A stretch of DNA of 64,000 nucleotides from Ensifer sp. LCM 4579 (GCF_001854885.1 NZ_MDDV01000007.1:62001-126000), one strand, 5' to 3'. Positions 43,385 to 51,090 are shown, counted from the stretch's first letter. Numbers and translations: made by a program. The notes: generated by a model not told the origin, from the sequence alone.

Positions 43385-43404
43385 CCCCGGCGGCTTCGCC
43401 GGGG
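43385..43404 (+). terminator. Hairpin after the CsbD gene
   Basis: Eight-base perfect arms CCCCGGCG and CGCCGGGG enclose a GCTT loop. There is no U tract; the hairpin lies 66 bases after the CsbD stop and 80 before the next gene's start. Confidence 0.5.
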
Positions 43405-43464
43405 ACCCGCGTGACGCGACATCCCCTTCTTATCTAATCTTAAGAATATTCACAAATTTGGTCC

Positions 43465-43489
43465 GGAACCTTCACGTTTCTTGGGCGTT
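43465..43489 (+). promoter_or_regulatory. EcfG-type promoter of a possibly leaderless gene
   Basis: GGAAC-N16-CGTT is an exact match. Its -10 ends only nine bases before the ATG at 43498, so transcription would start almost on the start codon. Confidence 0.72.
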
Positions 43490-43497
43490 GCTTTGTC

Positions 43498-43743
43498 ATG
43501 ACCAAGTTTTCATCCGATGTGTTCGAAGAAAGAGCCGAGCGCCAGCGGGAATGCGAACGGGCTCTGAACTGCGAGTTCGAAACATTGACGAGCTGGGCGG
43601 AAAGCGCCGGCTGGTCCTGGGAGGAGATAGCCCTGGCGCTGATGGAATTGGTCGAGCAATACGTTCTGGCCACCGCCTGCACAAGCACGATCGCACAGGA
43701 CCCTTCAGCGGTCCGCCCCTCGAAATCCAAGACGCTCCATTAA
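43498..43743 (+). CDS. Small hypothetical stress protein
   Basis: The 81-residue frame reads MTKFSSDVFEERAERQRECER, then LNCEFETLTSWAESAGWSWEEIALALMELVEQYVLA, with a helical, compact look. It ends in a disordered tail. No Shine-Dalgarno site is visible, and the transcript start predicted from the promoter is within a few bases of the ATG, so it may be leaderless. I do not recognise a family, though small helical proteins of this shape are common in rhizobial stress loci. Confidence 0.65.
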   Translation: MTKFSSDVFEERAERQRECERALNCEFETLTSWAESAGWSWEEIALALMELVEQYVLATACTSTIAQDPSAVRPSKSKTLH

Positions 43744-43806
43744 GTCCTATCGCTTCCTTCAGCGCGCGTCCGAATCGCAGCTCTCCCGTCTTCGGCCAGT
43801 GCCGGA

Positions 43807-43831
43807 GGAACATTCCGCGTCCGAATATGTT
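43807..43831 (+). promoter_or_regulatory. EcfG-like promoter of the topoisomerase IB gene
   Basis: GGAAC-N16-TGTT differs from the consensus at the first -10 base. It lies 92 bases before the start. A 17-base spacing gives a plain GTT as the -10. Confidence 0.5.
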
Positions 43832-43922
43832 CCCCTGCTCCAGCACCTGCTGAAGGATCTGATCGAGCAGCGCCTGCGTTACTTACGATGCAGACTTCAC
43901 GCCGGAAAGAGAGACAAAGCGC

Positions 43923-45077
43923 ATGCAATTGCAATTCGATTCAAGGCAGCAGAAGAACGCAATTCTGCGGCCCGCCGGGAAGTCGCTCATCGCGGATCAG
44001 CAGGGGATCTCGGCAGCGGACCTGGTTTTTGTCAGCGATCGCGAGCCGGGCATCACCAGGCGACGCTGCGGCAAGGGCTTCGTCTACAGAATGCCGGACG
44101 GTTCAATCGTGTCCGACCCGGTGACCAAGGCCCGTATAGCGTCCCTCGGCCTGCCGCCAGCCTACGAGAATGTCTGGATCTGTCTTGACGAGAACGGCTA
44201 CCTGCAAGCGACCGGCTATGATGCGCGCGGCCGCAAGCAATATCGTTACCACCGAGCGTGGCAAGCCCTGAGAAGTGCCGACAAGTTTGCGCAACTCATT
44301 CCCTTCGGTAAGGCATTGCCCCGAATAAGGCGGACGATACGGCGCCACATGGACGGCCAGCCGGAAAACATCAGGACCGTGCTCGCAGCCATGGTGGCGC
44401 TCCTTGACGAAGCACATTTGCGGACGGGCAACCGCACGTATGTCGAAGAAAACGGGACCTATGGTGCAACGACGCTCTTGAAGCGGCACCTTAAGCTTGG
44501 AAGTGAGTGCATAGAATTGCGCTTCACCGCAAAGGGCGGAAAGCGTGTCAGGCGGCGGCTACGCCGGCCCAAGCTGCAGCGGTTGCTCGAGGAAATTGCA
44601 GACCTGCCGGGCCGCCAGCTGTTCGTCTGGAAGGACGAGAGCAACGCATTGCGTGCGGTCGACTCCGGTCGCCTCAACTGGTACCTCGCGGAGGTCGCCG
44701 GCTTTTCGGTATCAGCGAAGACATTCCGTACCTGGGCGGGCAGTGTGGCAGCCTTCGCGGCGGCACGGGCGGCAATCGAAGAAGATCGGCGGCCGACGGT
44801 CAAAGAGATGAGCGAGGCTGCGGCTGCGGTCCTCTGCAATACGCCCGCAATCTGCCGCAAGAGCTACATCCATCCGGACATCATCGCCCTGGGCAGCGGC
44901 GCCTCCGCTTCCTCGTCCGGGCGGCTGCACGCGCGCAGCCGGGGGAAGTCGGAGCTGCGATCGGAGGAGGCTCGGATGCTGAATTTCCTGTCCCGCACCA
45001 GCCGTGCCCGGGAGCGGACGCGACGGGCGCCAATTAATGGCGCCCGTCGTCCGCAGCCGTCGCAAGGCCCGGTCTGA
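43923..45077 (+). CDS. DNA topoisomerase IB (poxvirus-type)
   Basis: The 384-residue enzyme relaxes supercoils by transient 3'-phosphotyrosine linkage. It shows an N-terminal domain (GFVYRMPDGSIVSDPVTKARI), the core RTYVEENGTYGATTLLKRHL and FTAKGGKRVRRRL, FRTWAGSVAAF, and active-site Tyr315 in ICRKSYIHPDII. A C-terminal basic tail of about 55 residues (GRLHARSRGKSELRSEE...) is extra. Being in a stress island with an EcfG-like promoter, it may adjust supercoiling under stress. Confidence 0.9.
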   Translation: MQLQFDSRQQKNAILRPAGKSLIADQQGISAADLVFVSDREPGITRRRCGKGFVYRMPDGSIVSDPVTKARIASLGLPPAYENVWICLDENGYLQATGYDARGRKQYRYHRAWQALRSADKFAQLIPFGKALPRIRRTIRRHMDGQPENIRTVLAAMVALLDEAHLRTGNRTYVEENGTYGATTLLKRHLKLGSECIELRFTAKGGKRVRRRLRRPKLQRLLEEIADLPGRQLFVWKDESNALRAVDSGRLNWYLAEVAGFSVSAKTFRTWAGSVAAFAAARAAIEEDRRPTVKEMSEAAAAVLCNTPAICRKSYIHPDIIALGSGASASSSGRLHARSRGKSELRSEEARMLNFLSRTSRARERTRRAPINGARRPQPSQGPV

Positions 45078-45203
45078 GCAGGCGCCGGAAAAGTATCACA
45101 GGGTTTTCCGATAGGAACCTGCCCCCAGTGTACAAGGAGCCAAGCGGATGAAGCGTCGGCCTGCCAGCACAGATCTGCCGACAGCGCCGCCGTCGCTATT
45201 AGG

Positions 45204-45246
45204 CTTGCGGCAGGTTCTGATCGCAAAGCGGTGGGACGCTCTTGCT
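45204..45246. repeat. Repeat with CTGATCGCAA core (copy 1)
   Basis: CTTGCGGCAGGTTCTGATCG followed by CAAAGCGGTGGG and a CTCTTGC end closely matches a stretch after the ZIP gene (50640-50685) and partly one at 46092-46115. The TTGCG...CGCAA symmetry is shared. It lies between the topoisomerase and BON genes. Confidence 0.5.
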
Positions 45247-45254
45247 GAGCCCGC

Positions 45255-45983
45255 TCAGGTCTCGCTTGCCGCGCTGCTCCATCCGGACGAACCCTCTGCC
45301 CGAACACGGATATTGTTCTGGACATTGGTCACGCCGGAGACGTCTTCGGCGCAGTCCTCCGCTCTCCGTTTGGCCCATTTCGAATTGACGAAACCGCTGA
45401 GTTGCACCTCCCCATTGGAGACGGACACCTCGATATCCGAAGCGTCTAGCGCTCCATCATCGCTGAGGCGGTCGCTGACGTCTTCCTGGATGCGGCTGTC
45501 GGACCGTGTGTATCCCTTGGGTCCCTTGCCACGATATTCGTCCATTCTGCGCCTGCGCTCGGCATCCTCGTCGCCGAACCAGGAAGCGACCTCGTCGCTG
45601 GCGCGCTCCATAAACCCGCGTTCCCCGTAATCCCGATCCCGATCATAGTCGCGATAGGGATAGCGGCGGGCGTAACCGTAGTCCGGGTAATAGTCGCCGC
45701 TCGGGTAATAGCCGCCGCGCGCGCCGAAGCCAGGTCCGTAATAATCACGGAAGGCGCGTTCGCGATCTCTGCCCTCGTAGTCCTCACCCCATCCGCGGTA
45801 GCGGCCGGCACGCCCGGGCTCGGCATCCGGATAATATTCCGAATTCTCCCAATCCGCCCCGCGCGCACCGGTCTCTTCGAACCGGCGGGCTCGGCGTCTC
45901 TCTTCGTCGGTGGGTGCGCCATACCAGTCCCTGCGATGACGCCGTGCGGGATCGTTGCGCCTCCAGTCCTGCCTGCTAGCCAT
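45255..45983 (-). CDS. BON-domain protein with Tyr/Arg-rich N terminus
   Basis: The 242-residue protein starts at MASRQDWRRNDP with good ribosome support (AAGGAGAATGG). Residues 1-125 are low-complexity, rich in Tyr, Arg, Gly and Asp, with repeats like YYPDYGYARRYPYRDYDRDRDYGERG. A RRRRMDEYRGKGPKGY linker follows. A BON domain (about 160-230, IQEDVSDRLSDDGALDASDIEVSVSNGEVQLSGFV) comes last. BON domains bind membranes or phospholipids. There is no signal peptide. An EcfG-type promoter lies upstream. Confidence 0.85.
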   Translation of the reverse strand: MASRQDWRRNDPARRHRRDWYGAPTDEERRRARRFEETGARGADWENSEYYPDAEPGRAGRYRGWGEDYEGRDRERAFRDYYGPGFGARGGYYPSGDYYPDYGYARRYPYRDYDRDRDYGERGFMERASDEVASWFGDEDAERRRRMDEYRGKGPKGYTRSDSRIQEDVSDRLSDDGALDASDIEVSVSNGEVQLSGFVNSKWAKRRAEDCAEDVSGVTNVQNNIRVRAEGSSGWSSAASET

Positions 45984-46016
45984 TCCATTCTCCTTTCAAG
46001 ATTGGACCCACCGCCA

Positions 46017-46041
46017 AACCGCCGACGCGCCGCTCGGTTCC
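46017..46041 (-). promoter_or_regulatory. EcfG-type promoter of the BON gene
   Basis: The reverse strand reads GGAAC-N16-GGTT, one base from consensus, 34 bases before the BON start codon. Confidence 0.65.
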
Positions 46042-46091
46042 GACGCCAGCCAGATATTTTCGTGGGATTTACCCCCGACGATCTGCGTAGG

Positions 46092-46115
46092 TTTGCGGCA
46101 GGGTACTGATCGCAA
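46092..46115. repeat. Repeat with CTGATCGCAA core (copy 2, partial)
   Basis: TTTGCGGCAGGGTACTGATC followed by GCAA matches copy 1 apart from two changes around GGGTA. It lies between the BON start and the next minus-strand small gene. Confidence 0.45.
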
Positions 46116-46178
46116 TAGGCGACGATATGCTGGCCGAGGAACTGGCCAGGCTGGCAGTTTCCCGCGCCAAGCGGAGCC

Positions 46179-46376
46179 CTAATCGCCTTTCTGCTTGAGA
46201 GCGTCGCTCAGCTTGCCGCGATGGGGATCCTTCAGATTCTCGCCGACGGCGTCCCTGTCCTGTTCCGGGTCGTCTTTGGCGGGCATGTATCCTCTCGGCC
46301 GCGTTTCCTTCGGCCCCTCCCATCTCGGCCATTGTTCGGTGGTACCCGGCGTTCCCGGCTTCGGCTTCTTCTTCAT
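46179..46376 (-). CDS. Small hydrophilic protein
   Basis: The 65-residue product begins MKKKPKPGTPGTTEQWPRWEGPKETRPRGYM and ends LKDPHRGKLSDALKQKGD. It is very charged with almost no hydrophobic residues, as expected for a disordered stress protein. GAGGAG precedes the ATG. It lies 16 bases behind the next minus gene, so the pair shares the EcfG promoter at 46671-46695. The family is not recognised. Confidence 0.7.
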   Translation of the reverse strand: MKKKPKPGTPGTTEQWPRWEGPKETRPRGYMPAKDDPEQDRDAVGENLKDPHRGKLSDALKQKGD

Positions 46377-46392
46377 GGCTCTTCTCCTCGCG

Positions 46393-46641
46393 TCACTCCT
46401 GCTCTTTCATATTCGGCAGAGGAAAACGCTCATCCGCATCTTCCAAGTCGGTTTCAACGAGATATTGATCGCTCTTCGTGCGTATCGCTTCGCGCGCGGC
46501 CCGCTGCTTCATCAGTTCATCGGGCTCGAGCGGCGGCGTGTCGGATTCGCTGTGCAGCTCACGGTCCGTCTCGATGTGATTGCCCATCGGGATCGTGTTG
46601 TCTTTGCTTTCGCGCCTCGGCGCTTTCTTTCGCGTGACCAT
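46393..46641 (-). CDS. Small hydrophilic protein
   Basis: The 82-residue product begins MVTRKKAPRRESKDNTIPMG and continues with LEPDELMKQRAAREAIRTKSDQYL, then an acidic end ERFPLPNMKEQE. It has a GAGGAG ribosome site. The order basic N terminus, helix, acidic tail resembles other small stress proteins of the island. It is the first gene behind an exact EcfG promoter and is followed by another small gene. Confidence 0.7.
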   Translation of the reverse strand: MVTRKKAPRRESKDNTIPMGNHIETDRELHSESDTPPLEPDELMKQRAAREAIRTKSDQYLVETDLEDADERFPLPNMKEQE

Positions 46642-46670
46642 TTCGCTCTCCTCGCGCTTGCTGGTGAATC

Positions 46671-46695
46671 AACGTCAGGGACACAGGCAGGTTCC
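46671..46695 (-). promoter_or_regulatory. EcfG-type promoter of two small genes
   Basis: The reverse strand reads GGAAC-N16-CGTT, an exact match, 30 bases before the start of the 46393-46641 gene. Confidence 0.75.
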
Positions 46696-46780
46696 ATGTC
46701 CTTCCCGCCTTTAGCCGGGCGAGAGACCCTCGAAAGTGAGACAGCGGACGCCGCACGAACCGGCGCCTTGCGCGTGATGG

Positions 46781-46806
46781 GGAACAATGCGGTCCATGCG
46801 TGGGTT
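46781..46806 (+). promoter_or_regulatory. EcfG-like promoter of the fusion enzyme
   Basis: GGAAC-N17-GGTT matches the consensus apart from one -10 base. The -10 is 50 bases before the PCMT-esterase ATG. Confidence 0.55.
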
Positions 46807-46855
46807 CCTGATCGGCAACACCGGAACGTCCAACCGAGGCTGGAGGCCGTTTGAC

Positions 46856-48826
46856 ATGGTCGATTTTTCACGCGCCAGGGAGCGGATGATCGCGTCGCAC
46901 CTCTCCCGCCGCGGGATCAGTGATCCCGATGTGCTCGACGCAATGCGAAGCGTCCCGCGGGAGGCTTTTGTAGATCCAGGCTTCGAGGAATTCGCCTACG
47001 AGGATTCAGCCCTCGCGATCGGCCACGGCCAGACTATTTCGCAGCCCTATATCGTCGCACTGATGATCGAACGCGCCGGGCTTGAACCGGGCGACATCGT
47101 TCTCGAAATAGGTACGGGCTCCGGCTATGCGGCGGCAGTTCTCAGCCGCATCGCCGGGCACGTCTATACCATCGAGCGGCACCCCGGACTGGCCAAGGCG
47201 GCACGGAACCGGTTTGCCGAACTCGGCTACGACAATATCGATGTGCGCATCGGCGACGGCACCGCGGGCTGGCCCGAGGCCGGGCCTTTCGACGCCATCC
47301 TTGTGGCGGCCCGTGGCCCGGACGTGCCGCCTGCGCTGAAAGAGCAGCTTGATCTCGGTGGTCACCTGATCATTCCCGTGGGCCCGGCCGAGGAACAGCG
47401 CCTGATGAAGATCACGCGCGTCAATGCCACCACGTTCGAGGAACAGGATCTCGGTGGCGTGCGCTTCGTGCCGCTCGTCTCGGAGCAGGGCCGGGCCGCC
47501 GATCAAACGCGCGCCAAAGGGCGGCCGCCGGCCATGTCCCTCTCCGAAATGATTGCCGCCGCCGCCGAACCCCTGCCCGATTTCGACGACCCGGCCCTCG
47601 GCCGCCTGTTCGACCGCTTCGCGGACGCCCGTCTCGTGCTTCTGGGCGAAGCCAGCCACGGCACCTGCGAATTCTACCGGGCTCGCGCGGCGATTACCCG
47701 TCGGCTGATCGAGGCGCATGGCTTCACCATCGTCGCCGTCGAAGCGGACTGGCCCGATGCGGCAGCCGTCGACCGCTACGTGCGGAAGCGGCAGGCCGCG
47801 GGGCCACGGACCGCGTTCGAACGCTTCCCGACCTGGATGTGGCGAAATCGCGAAGTCGTCGAATTCGTCGAGTGGTTGCGGGGCTATAATCAACAAAGGG
47901 GCGAGGCGGACCGCGCCGGTTTCTATGGGCTGGATATCTACAACATGCGCGGTTCGATCGCGGCGGTTCTCGACTATCTCGACAGGACCGACCCCGAGGC
48001 GGCGGCGGTTGCTCGTGAGCGCTACGGGTGCCTGACGCCGTGGCAGAACGAGCCCTCGACCTACGGCCGAGCGGCGCTGTCGAAAGGCTTCCGTGATTGC
48101 GAGCAAGCCGTCGTCAGCCAGTGTCGGGAACTGTTGGAGCGGCAATTGCACGCCGGGCGTGCTGCTGGAGACGAGCTTCTGGAGGCGGCGCAGAATGCCC
48201 GCCTCGTAGCCTCGGCCGAGCGATATTATCGTATTATGTACTATGGCGGGCCAGAATCCTGGAACATGCGCGACACCCACATGTTCGAGACACTGGAGCA
48301 TCTCCTGACGGCGCGTGGCCCCAGCGCGAAGGCGGTGGTCTGGGCTCACAATTCCCACATCGGCGATGCACGCCACACCGACATGGGAATGGCGCGGGAC
48401 GAGGTGAACATCGGCCAACTGTGTCGCGAGCGGTTTCCGGGCGAGACGGCGCTGATCGGCTTCGGCACCCATGGCGGCAAGGTCGCAGCCGCGAGCGATT
48501 GGGGAAGCGACATGGAAGTGAAGCCGATCCGCGCCTCGCTCGAGGGCAGCTACGAGCGGCTGTGTCACGATTCGCAGGTCCGACGCTTCCTTCTCGATTT
48601 TTCGCGCGAGCCCGAGCTTCGTCAGCTTCTTATCGAGCCGAGGCTCGAGCGCTTCATAGGCGTGATCTACCGACCGGAAACGGAGCGCCTGAGCCACTAT
48701 GCCTATGCGTCGCTGCCCCGGCAGTTCGATGCCTTCGTCTGGTTCGACGAGACGACACCGGTTACACCGCTTGGTGCGGACCACATCGGCGAGGGGGTGC
48801 CGGAGACATTCCCGTTCGGCTTGTGA
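46856..48826 (+). CDS. Protein-L-isoaspartate methyltransferase fused to an erythromycin esterase-like domain
   Basis: I place the start at ATG 46856 (MVDFSRARERMIASHLSRRG), where GGAGG lies upstream. Residues 1-220 form a PCMT domain with ISQPYIVALMIERAGL, LEIGTGSGYAAAVL and VAARGPDVP, which repairs isoaspartyl residues. Residues 240-656 form an EreA-like domain with LLGEASHGTCEFYRARAAI and VVWAHNSHIGDARHTDMG. These are normally separate proteins. The second domain's substrate is unknown and antibiotic resistance is not implied. Confidence 0.9.
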   Translation: MVDFSRARERMIASHLSRRGISDPDVLDAMRSVPREAFVDPGFEEFAYEDSALAIGHGQTISQPYIVALMIERAGLEPGDIVLEIGTGSGYAAAVLSRIAGHVYTIERHPGLAKAARNRFAELGYDNIDVRIGDGTAGWPEAGPFDAILVAARGPDVPPALKEQLDLGGHLIIPVGPAEEQRLMKITRVNATTFEEQDLGGVRFVPLVSEQGRAADQTRAKGRPPAMSLSEMIAAAAEPLPDFDDPALGRLFDRFADARLVLLGEASHGTCEFYRARAAITRRLIEAHGFTIVAVEADWPDAAAVDRYVRKRQAAGPRTAFERFPTWMWRNREVVEFVEWLRGYNQQRGEADRAGFYGLDIYNMRGSIAAVLDYLDRTDPEAAAVARERYGCLTPWQNEPSTYGRAALSKGFRDCEQAVVSQCRELLERQLHAGRAAGDELLEAAQNARLVASAERYYRIMYYGGPESWNMRDTHMFETLEHLLTARGPSAKAVVWAHNSHIGDARHTDMGMARDEVNIGQLCRERFPGETALIGFGTHGGKVAAASDWGSDMEVKPIRASLEGSYERLCHDSQVRRFLLDFSREPELRQLLIEPRLERFIGVIYRPETERLSHYAYASLPRQFDAFVWFDETTPVTPLGADHIGEGVPETFPFGL

Positions 48827-48911
48827 AATGACCGAGCCTACGGCATGTCTCCTTTCGTCGAGCTCTCCGATAATCGGCTCCGATTTTCGCGGCCGATGTG
48901 CCGATCTTGGT

Positions 48912-49235
48912 CTATAGCTGCGTCGATATGATGTTGCCGACACTGACGGTGCCGCCGATTACGCCGCGCTTCAATTCCGCCGGCGCCGGCCCCTCCTCTG
49001 TCACGCTTAAGAGCTTGTCGCTGCGGAAGGCGCTCGCCATGTCGGTCGTGACCCCCTCCGCCGGTTTCGCGTCGATCTCGAGGAAGTCGAGTTCCGCCTC
49101 GGCGGCGACGACGCGGGCGTCGCCGCTGGATCTTGCGACCACGACGATCTCGCCTTGATACTTGGCATTCTGCCAATTCGGGTCATCGGGAGCGGCGAGC
49201 GGCGACAGCCGGTATATTCTCAGCTCTTCCTGCAT
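48912..49235 (-). CDS. Hypothetical protein
   Basis: The start at 49235 (MQEELRIYRLSPLAAPDDPNW) gives 107 residues; the open frame extends upstream without a ribosome site. The sequence has an ARSSGDARVVAAEAELDFLEI core and a Gly/Val-rich end (KRGVIGGTVSVGNIISTQL). I do not recognise a family, although its N-terminal part looks like a small globular domain. It is convergent with the fusion enzyme. A weak EcfG-like site lies upstream. Confidence 0.7.
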   Translation of the reverse strand: MQEELRIYRLSPLAAPDDPNWQNAKYQGEIVVVARSSGDARVVAAEAELDFLEIDAKPAEGVTTDMASAFRSDKLLSVTEEGPAPAELKRGVIGGTVSVGNIISTQL

Positions 49236-49266
49236 GTTTTTTATCCCGTGGGTTCCTGCGCAACTC

Positions 49267-49291
49267 AATCGCCAGAGATTGGAATTGTTCC
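49267..49291 (-). promoter_or_regulatory. Weak EcfG-like promoter
   Basis: The reverse strand reads GGAAC-N16-GATT, 32 bases before the hypothetical gene start at 49235. The -10 has mismatches, so this is tentative. Confidence 0.3.
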
Positions 49292-49327
49292 GTGCGGTAT
49301 GCGCTGCGGCCCACCAGGATTGAAGCC

Positions 49328-49352
49328 GGAACAAATGGCGGACCTCGGCTTT
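49328..49352 (+). promoter_or_regulatory. Weak EcfG-like promoter
   Basis: GGAAC-N16-CTTT lies 24 bases before the ATG at 49376. The -10 has a mismatch at its second base, so the call is tentative. Confidence 0.3.
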
Positions 49353-49375
49353 CCCCTGTCGAAGGGAGAAATCCG

Positions 49376-49654
49376 ATGCCAAGACACAGCCCCAAACAGT
49401 ACGAGCGAGCAAAAGCCGGTCCTGCCAAAGACGACGCACCCGAATGGGAAGAGAAATTGCCGGAAAGCGCGCGGAATACGGAGGAAGCGGAGCCCCTGGA
49501 TCAGGGCCGGGTTCCTCCGGTTCGCAGTCGCGATGAAGCCAATATCGACACGGATGAAGCTCTCCCGGGCGACGAAGAGGAGGAGGCGATCGCCGATAAT
49601 CCCGAGCGTGAAGAGGTGCGCTTCGGCGACGTGAAGACGCCGCGGAGCGAATGA
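49376..49654 (+). CDS. Small acidic hypothetical protein
   Basis: The 92-residue product starts MPRHSPKQYERAKAGPAKDD with AAGGGAGAA before the ATG. It has mostly charged residues and an acidic middle (EANIDTDEALPGDEEEEAIADN), ending in EVRFGDVKTPRSE. It looks disordered. It heads a group of three genes with the small membrane protein and ZIP transporter behind it. No family is recognised. Confidence 0.72.
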   Translation: MPRHSPKQYERAKAGPAKDDAPEWEEKLPESARNTEEAEPLDQGRVPPVRSRDEANIDTDEALPGDEEEEAIADNPEREEVRFGDVKTPRSE

Positions 49655-49669
49655 AACTGGAGGAAGGCT

Positions 49670-49843
49670 ATGCTGATGGATTACCTGTGGCTGCTGGCGA
49701 CCGCAGGCGGAGCTTTTGCGCTCGGTGCCGCGGTGGTCTATGCGATCATGAGACAGAAGCCGCTCCCGCCCGCCGACAAGGAAGCGCAGAAGCAAAAAGT
49801 CGAGGAACTGTACGACCGCTCGCCCGAGGGAAAGTTGCGCTAA
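49670..49843 (+). CDS. Small single-span membrane protein
   Basis: This 57-residue frame begins MLMDYLWLLATAGGAFALGAAVVYAIM, one membrane segment, and continues with RQKPLPPADKEAQKQKVEELYDRSPEGKLR, a charged helical tail. GAGGAAGG directly precedes the ATG. The tail is cytoplasmic if the Arg/Lys follow the positive-inside rule. It lies 15 bases after the preceding gene and 16 before the ZIP gene. It could assist the ZIP transporter, but that is a guess. Confidence 0.72.
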   Translation: MLMDYLWLLATAGGAFALGAAVVYAIMRQKPLPPADKEAQKQKVEELYDRSPEGKLR

Positions 49844-49859
49844 TTTTAGCAGGTGATCG

Positions 49860-50639
49860 ATGGATCACGATCTCCTGATGATCCTCGGCGTGGCGGCTGC
49901 AGCCGCCCTTGCGTCACCGCTCGGCGGTTTGGCCGCGATTCTCATCCGCCCGTCGAGCCTCGTTCTTTCGATCGCGGTCGGCTTTGCCGCCGGGGTCCTG
50001 ATGGGCACCTTCGCCTTCGAAATGATGCCGAAGTCGCTGGAGCTGGCATCCGTTCCGCTCATCGTTACCGGCTTTCTGCTTGGCCTGGCGGGCGTCTACG
50101 TCCTCGACCTTTACGTGAACCGTTGGCATATGGCGGGGAATGCGGCAGACGAGAAACCGGCCGTAGACCACCTGCACCGGCGCAGGAGACCGCGGGGAAG
50201 CGATGTTTCCGTGCTTGCCGGAGGCACCAGCGCAGAGGAGGTGATCGAAGGCATCACCATTGGCGTCGGAGCCGCCTTCGAGCCGAAAACCGCCTTGATC
50301 GTGGCGCTCGCCATTTGCATCGACAACTTCAGCGAGGGAATGAGTATCGGCGAGTTGAGCCTGTCCGAAACCCAGAAGGATGCGACGTGGCGCATCATCG
50401 GCTGGACCTCCCTTATCGGCGTCGCTGTGTTCGTCGCGGCGCTCGTGGGCTGGTACTTGCTGAGGGGCCTCTCAGAGACCGTGATCGGCATCCTCTTTGC
50501 GGCGGGAACGGGAGGAATGTTCTATCTGACGATTACCGATCTGGTGCCGGAAGCGGAGGCCCGCCACTTCCAGCAGTCTGCCGCGATCGCCAACGCTGCA
50601 GGCTTTCTGCTGATAATGACGCTTTCACGGATGACCTAA
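49860..50639 (+). CDS. ZIP-family divalent metal transporter
   Basis: The 259-residue protein has about seven to eight spans. The ZIP metal-binding helices are visible as GTSAEEVIEGITIGVGAAFE and CIDNFSEGMSIGELSLSE, where the H of the usual HNxxEG is replaced by D. A HLHRRRRPRG loop of basic and His residues lies in the middle cytoplasmic loop. ZIP proteins move zinc, iron or manganese into the cytoplasm; the altered helix may change metal selectivity. It shares the upstream stress promoter region. Confidence 0.87.
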   Translation: MDHDLLMILGVAAAAALASPLGGLAAILIRPSSLVLSIAVGFAAGVLMGTFAFEMMPKSLELASVPLIVTGFLLGLAGVYVLDLYVNRWHMAGNAADEKPAVDHLHRRRRPRGSDVSVLAGGTSAEEVIEGITIGVGAAFEPKTALIVALAICIDNFSEGMSIGELSLSETQKDATWRIIGWTSLIGVAVFVAALVGWYLLRGLSETVIGILFAAGTGGMFYLTITDLVPEAEARHFQQSAAIANAAGFLLIMTLSRMT

Positions 50640-50685
50640 GCAGGTTCTGATCGCAAGACCGTGGGTTAACTCTTGCGGAACCTGC
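50640..50685 (+). terminator. Hairpin after the ZIP gene with CTGATCGCAA repeat (copy 3)
   Basis: GCAGGTTC plus CGCAAG pair with CTTGCG plus GAACCTGC, leaving a four-base bulge (TGAT) and a 14-base loop. It begins directly after the ZIP stop. It shares the CTGATCGCAA core with the copies at 45204 and 46092, so it is a repeated element used here in terminator position. Confidence 0.5.
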
Positions 50686-50692
50686 ATACAGC

Positions 50693-50717
50693 GGAACAAA
50701 GGGTGCAAAAGCCGGTT
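50693..50717 (+). promoter_or_regulatory. EcfG-type promoter of the 50.7-kb small genes
   Basis: GGAAC-N16-GGTT is one base from consensus, with the -10 26 bases before the ATG at 50743. Confidence 0.65.
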
Positions 50718-50742
50718 GTTGCTTGAGGAGACAGGAGCGACC

Positions 50743-51090
50743 ATGACCCAACAGCCTCGTACGAATCCGGCGCAAGTGCGCGGCGACGTCCAGCATGGAC
50801 GCACCGGGGACAAGACGCGCGGCTTCGATCCGTCAGCAGCGCCGCTTGAGACCGATGACGAAGCGGGGGGAGTACCCGTCACCCGGCAAGCTGCGCAAGA
50901 CGCGCGCAATGACCAGCTTTCCGGAACCCCGGTCGATACGTCTACCGAGTATGCTGATGCGATGCGGCCGCTCTCCGAAGGGGAAAAGGCGAAATCGACC
51001 CGGCAGTGGTTGATGATAGCATTGCCGATTGCAGGCCTTGCGCTTCTGATCGGCGCATTGGTCTATGCCGGAAGCGCGGGACTGCCGTGA
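50743..51090 (+). CDS. Small C-terminally anchored membrane protein
   Basis: The 115-residue product starts MTQQPRTNPAQVRGDVQHGRTGDKTRG and has a long hydrophilic, disordered body. A single C-terminal span (about 92-110, WLMIALPIAGLALLIGALVYAG) follows, so it should be tail-anchored in the inner membrane. GAGGAGACAGGAG precedes the ATG. It lies behind an EcfG-type promoter and before another small gene. No family is recognised. Confidence 0.75.
   Translation: MTQQPRTNPAQVRGDVQHGRTGDKTRGFDPSAAPLETDDEAGGVPVTRQAAQDARNDQLSGTPVDTSTEYADAMRPLSEGEKAKSTRQWLMIALPIAGLALLIGALVYAGSAGLP

Noticed and set aside
43465-43489. Possibility that the GGAAC-N16-CGTT site is a chance match
   Set aside because: Not fully excluded. 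It was kept because it is an exact match, correctly placed and in the direction of a gene, like several others in this block.
45148-45630. Plus-strand frame with an AAGGAG site before its ATG, antisense to the BON gene
   Set aside because: Despite the ribosome-like site, the product has no family features and overlaps a well-supported BON-domain gene. It also contains one of the repeat copies.
47006-48943. Long minus-strand open frame across the PCMT-esterase gene
   Set aside because: It is antisense to an intact two-domain enzyme, has no ribosome site and matches no family.
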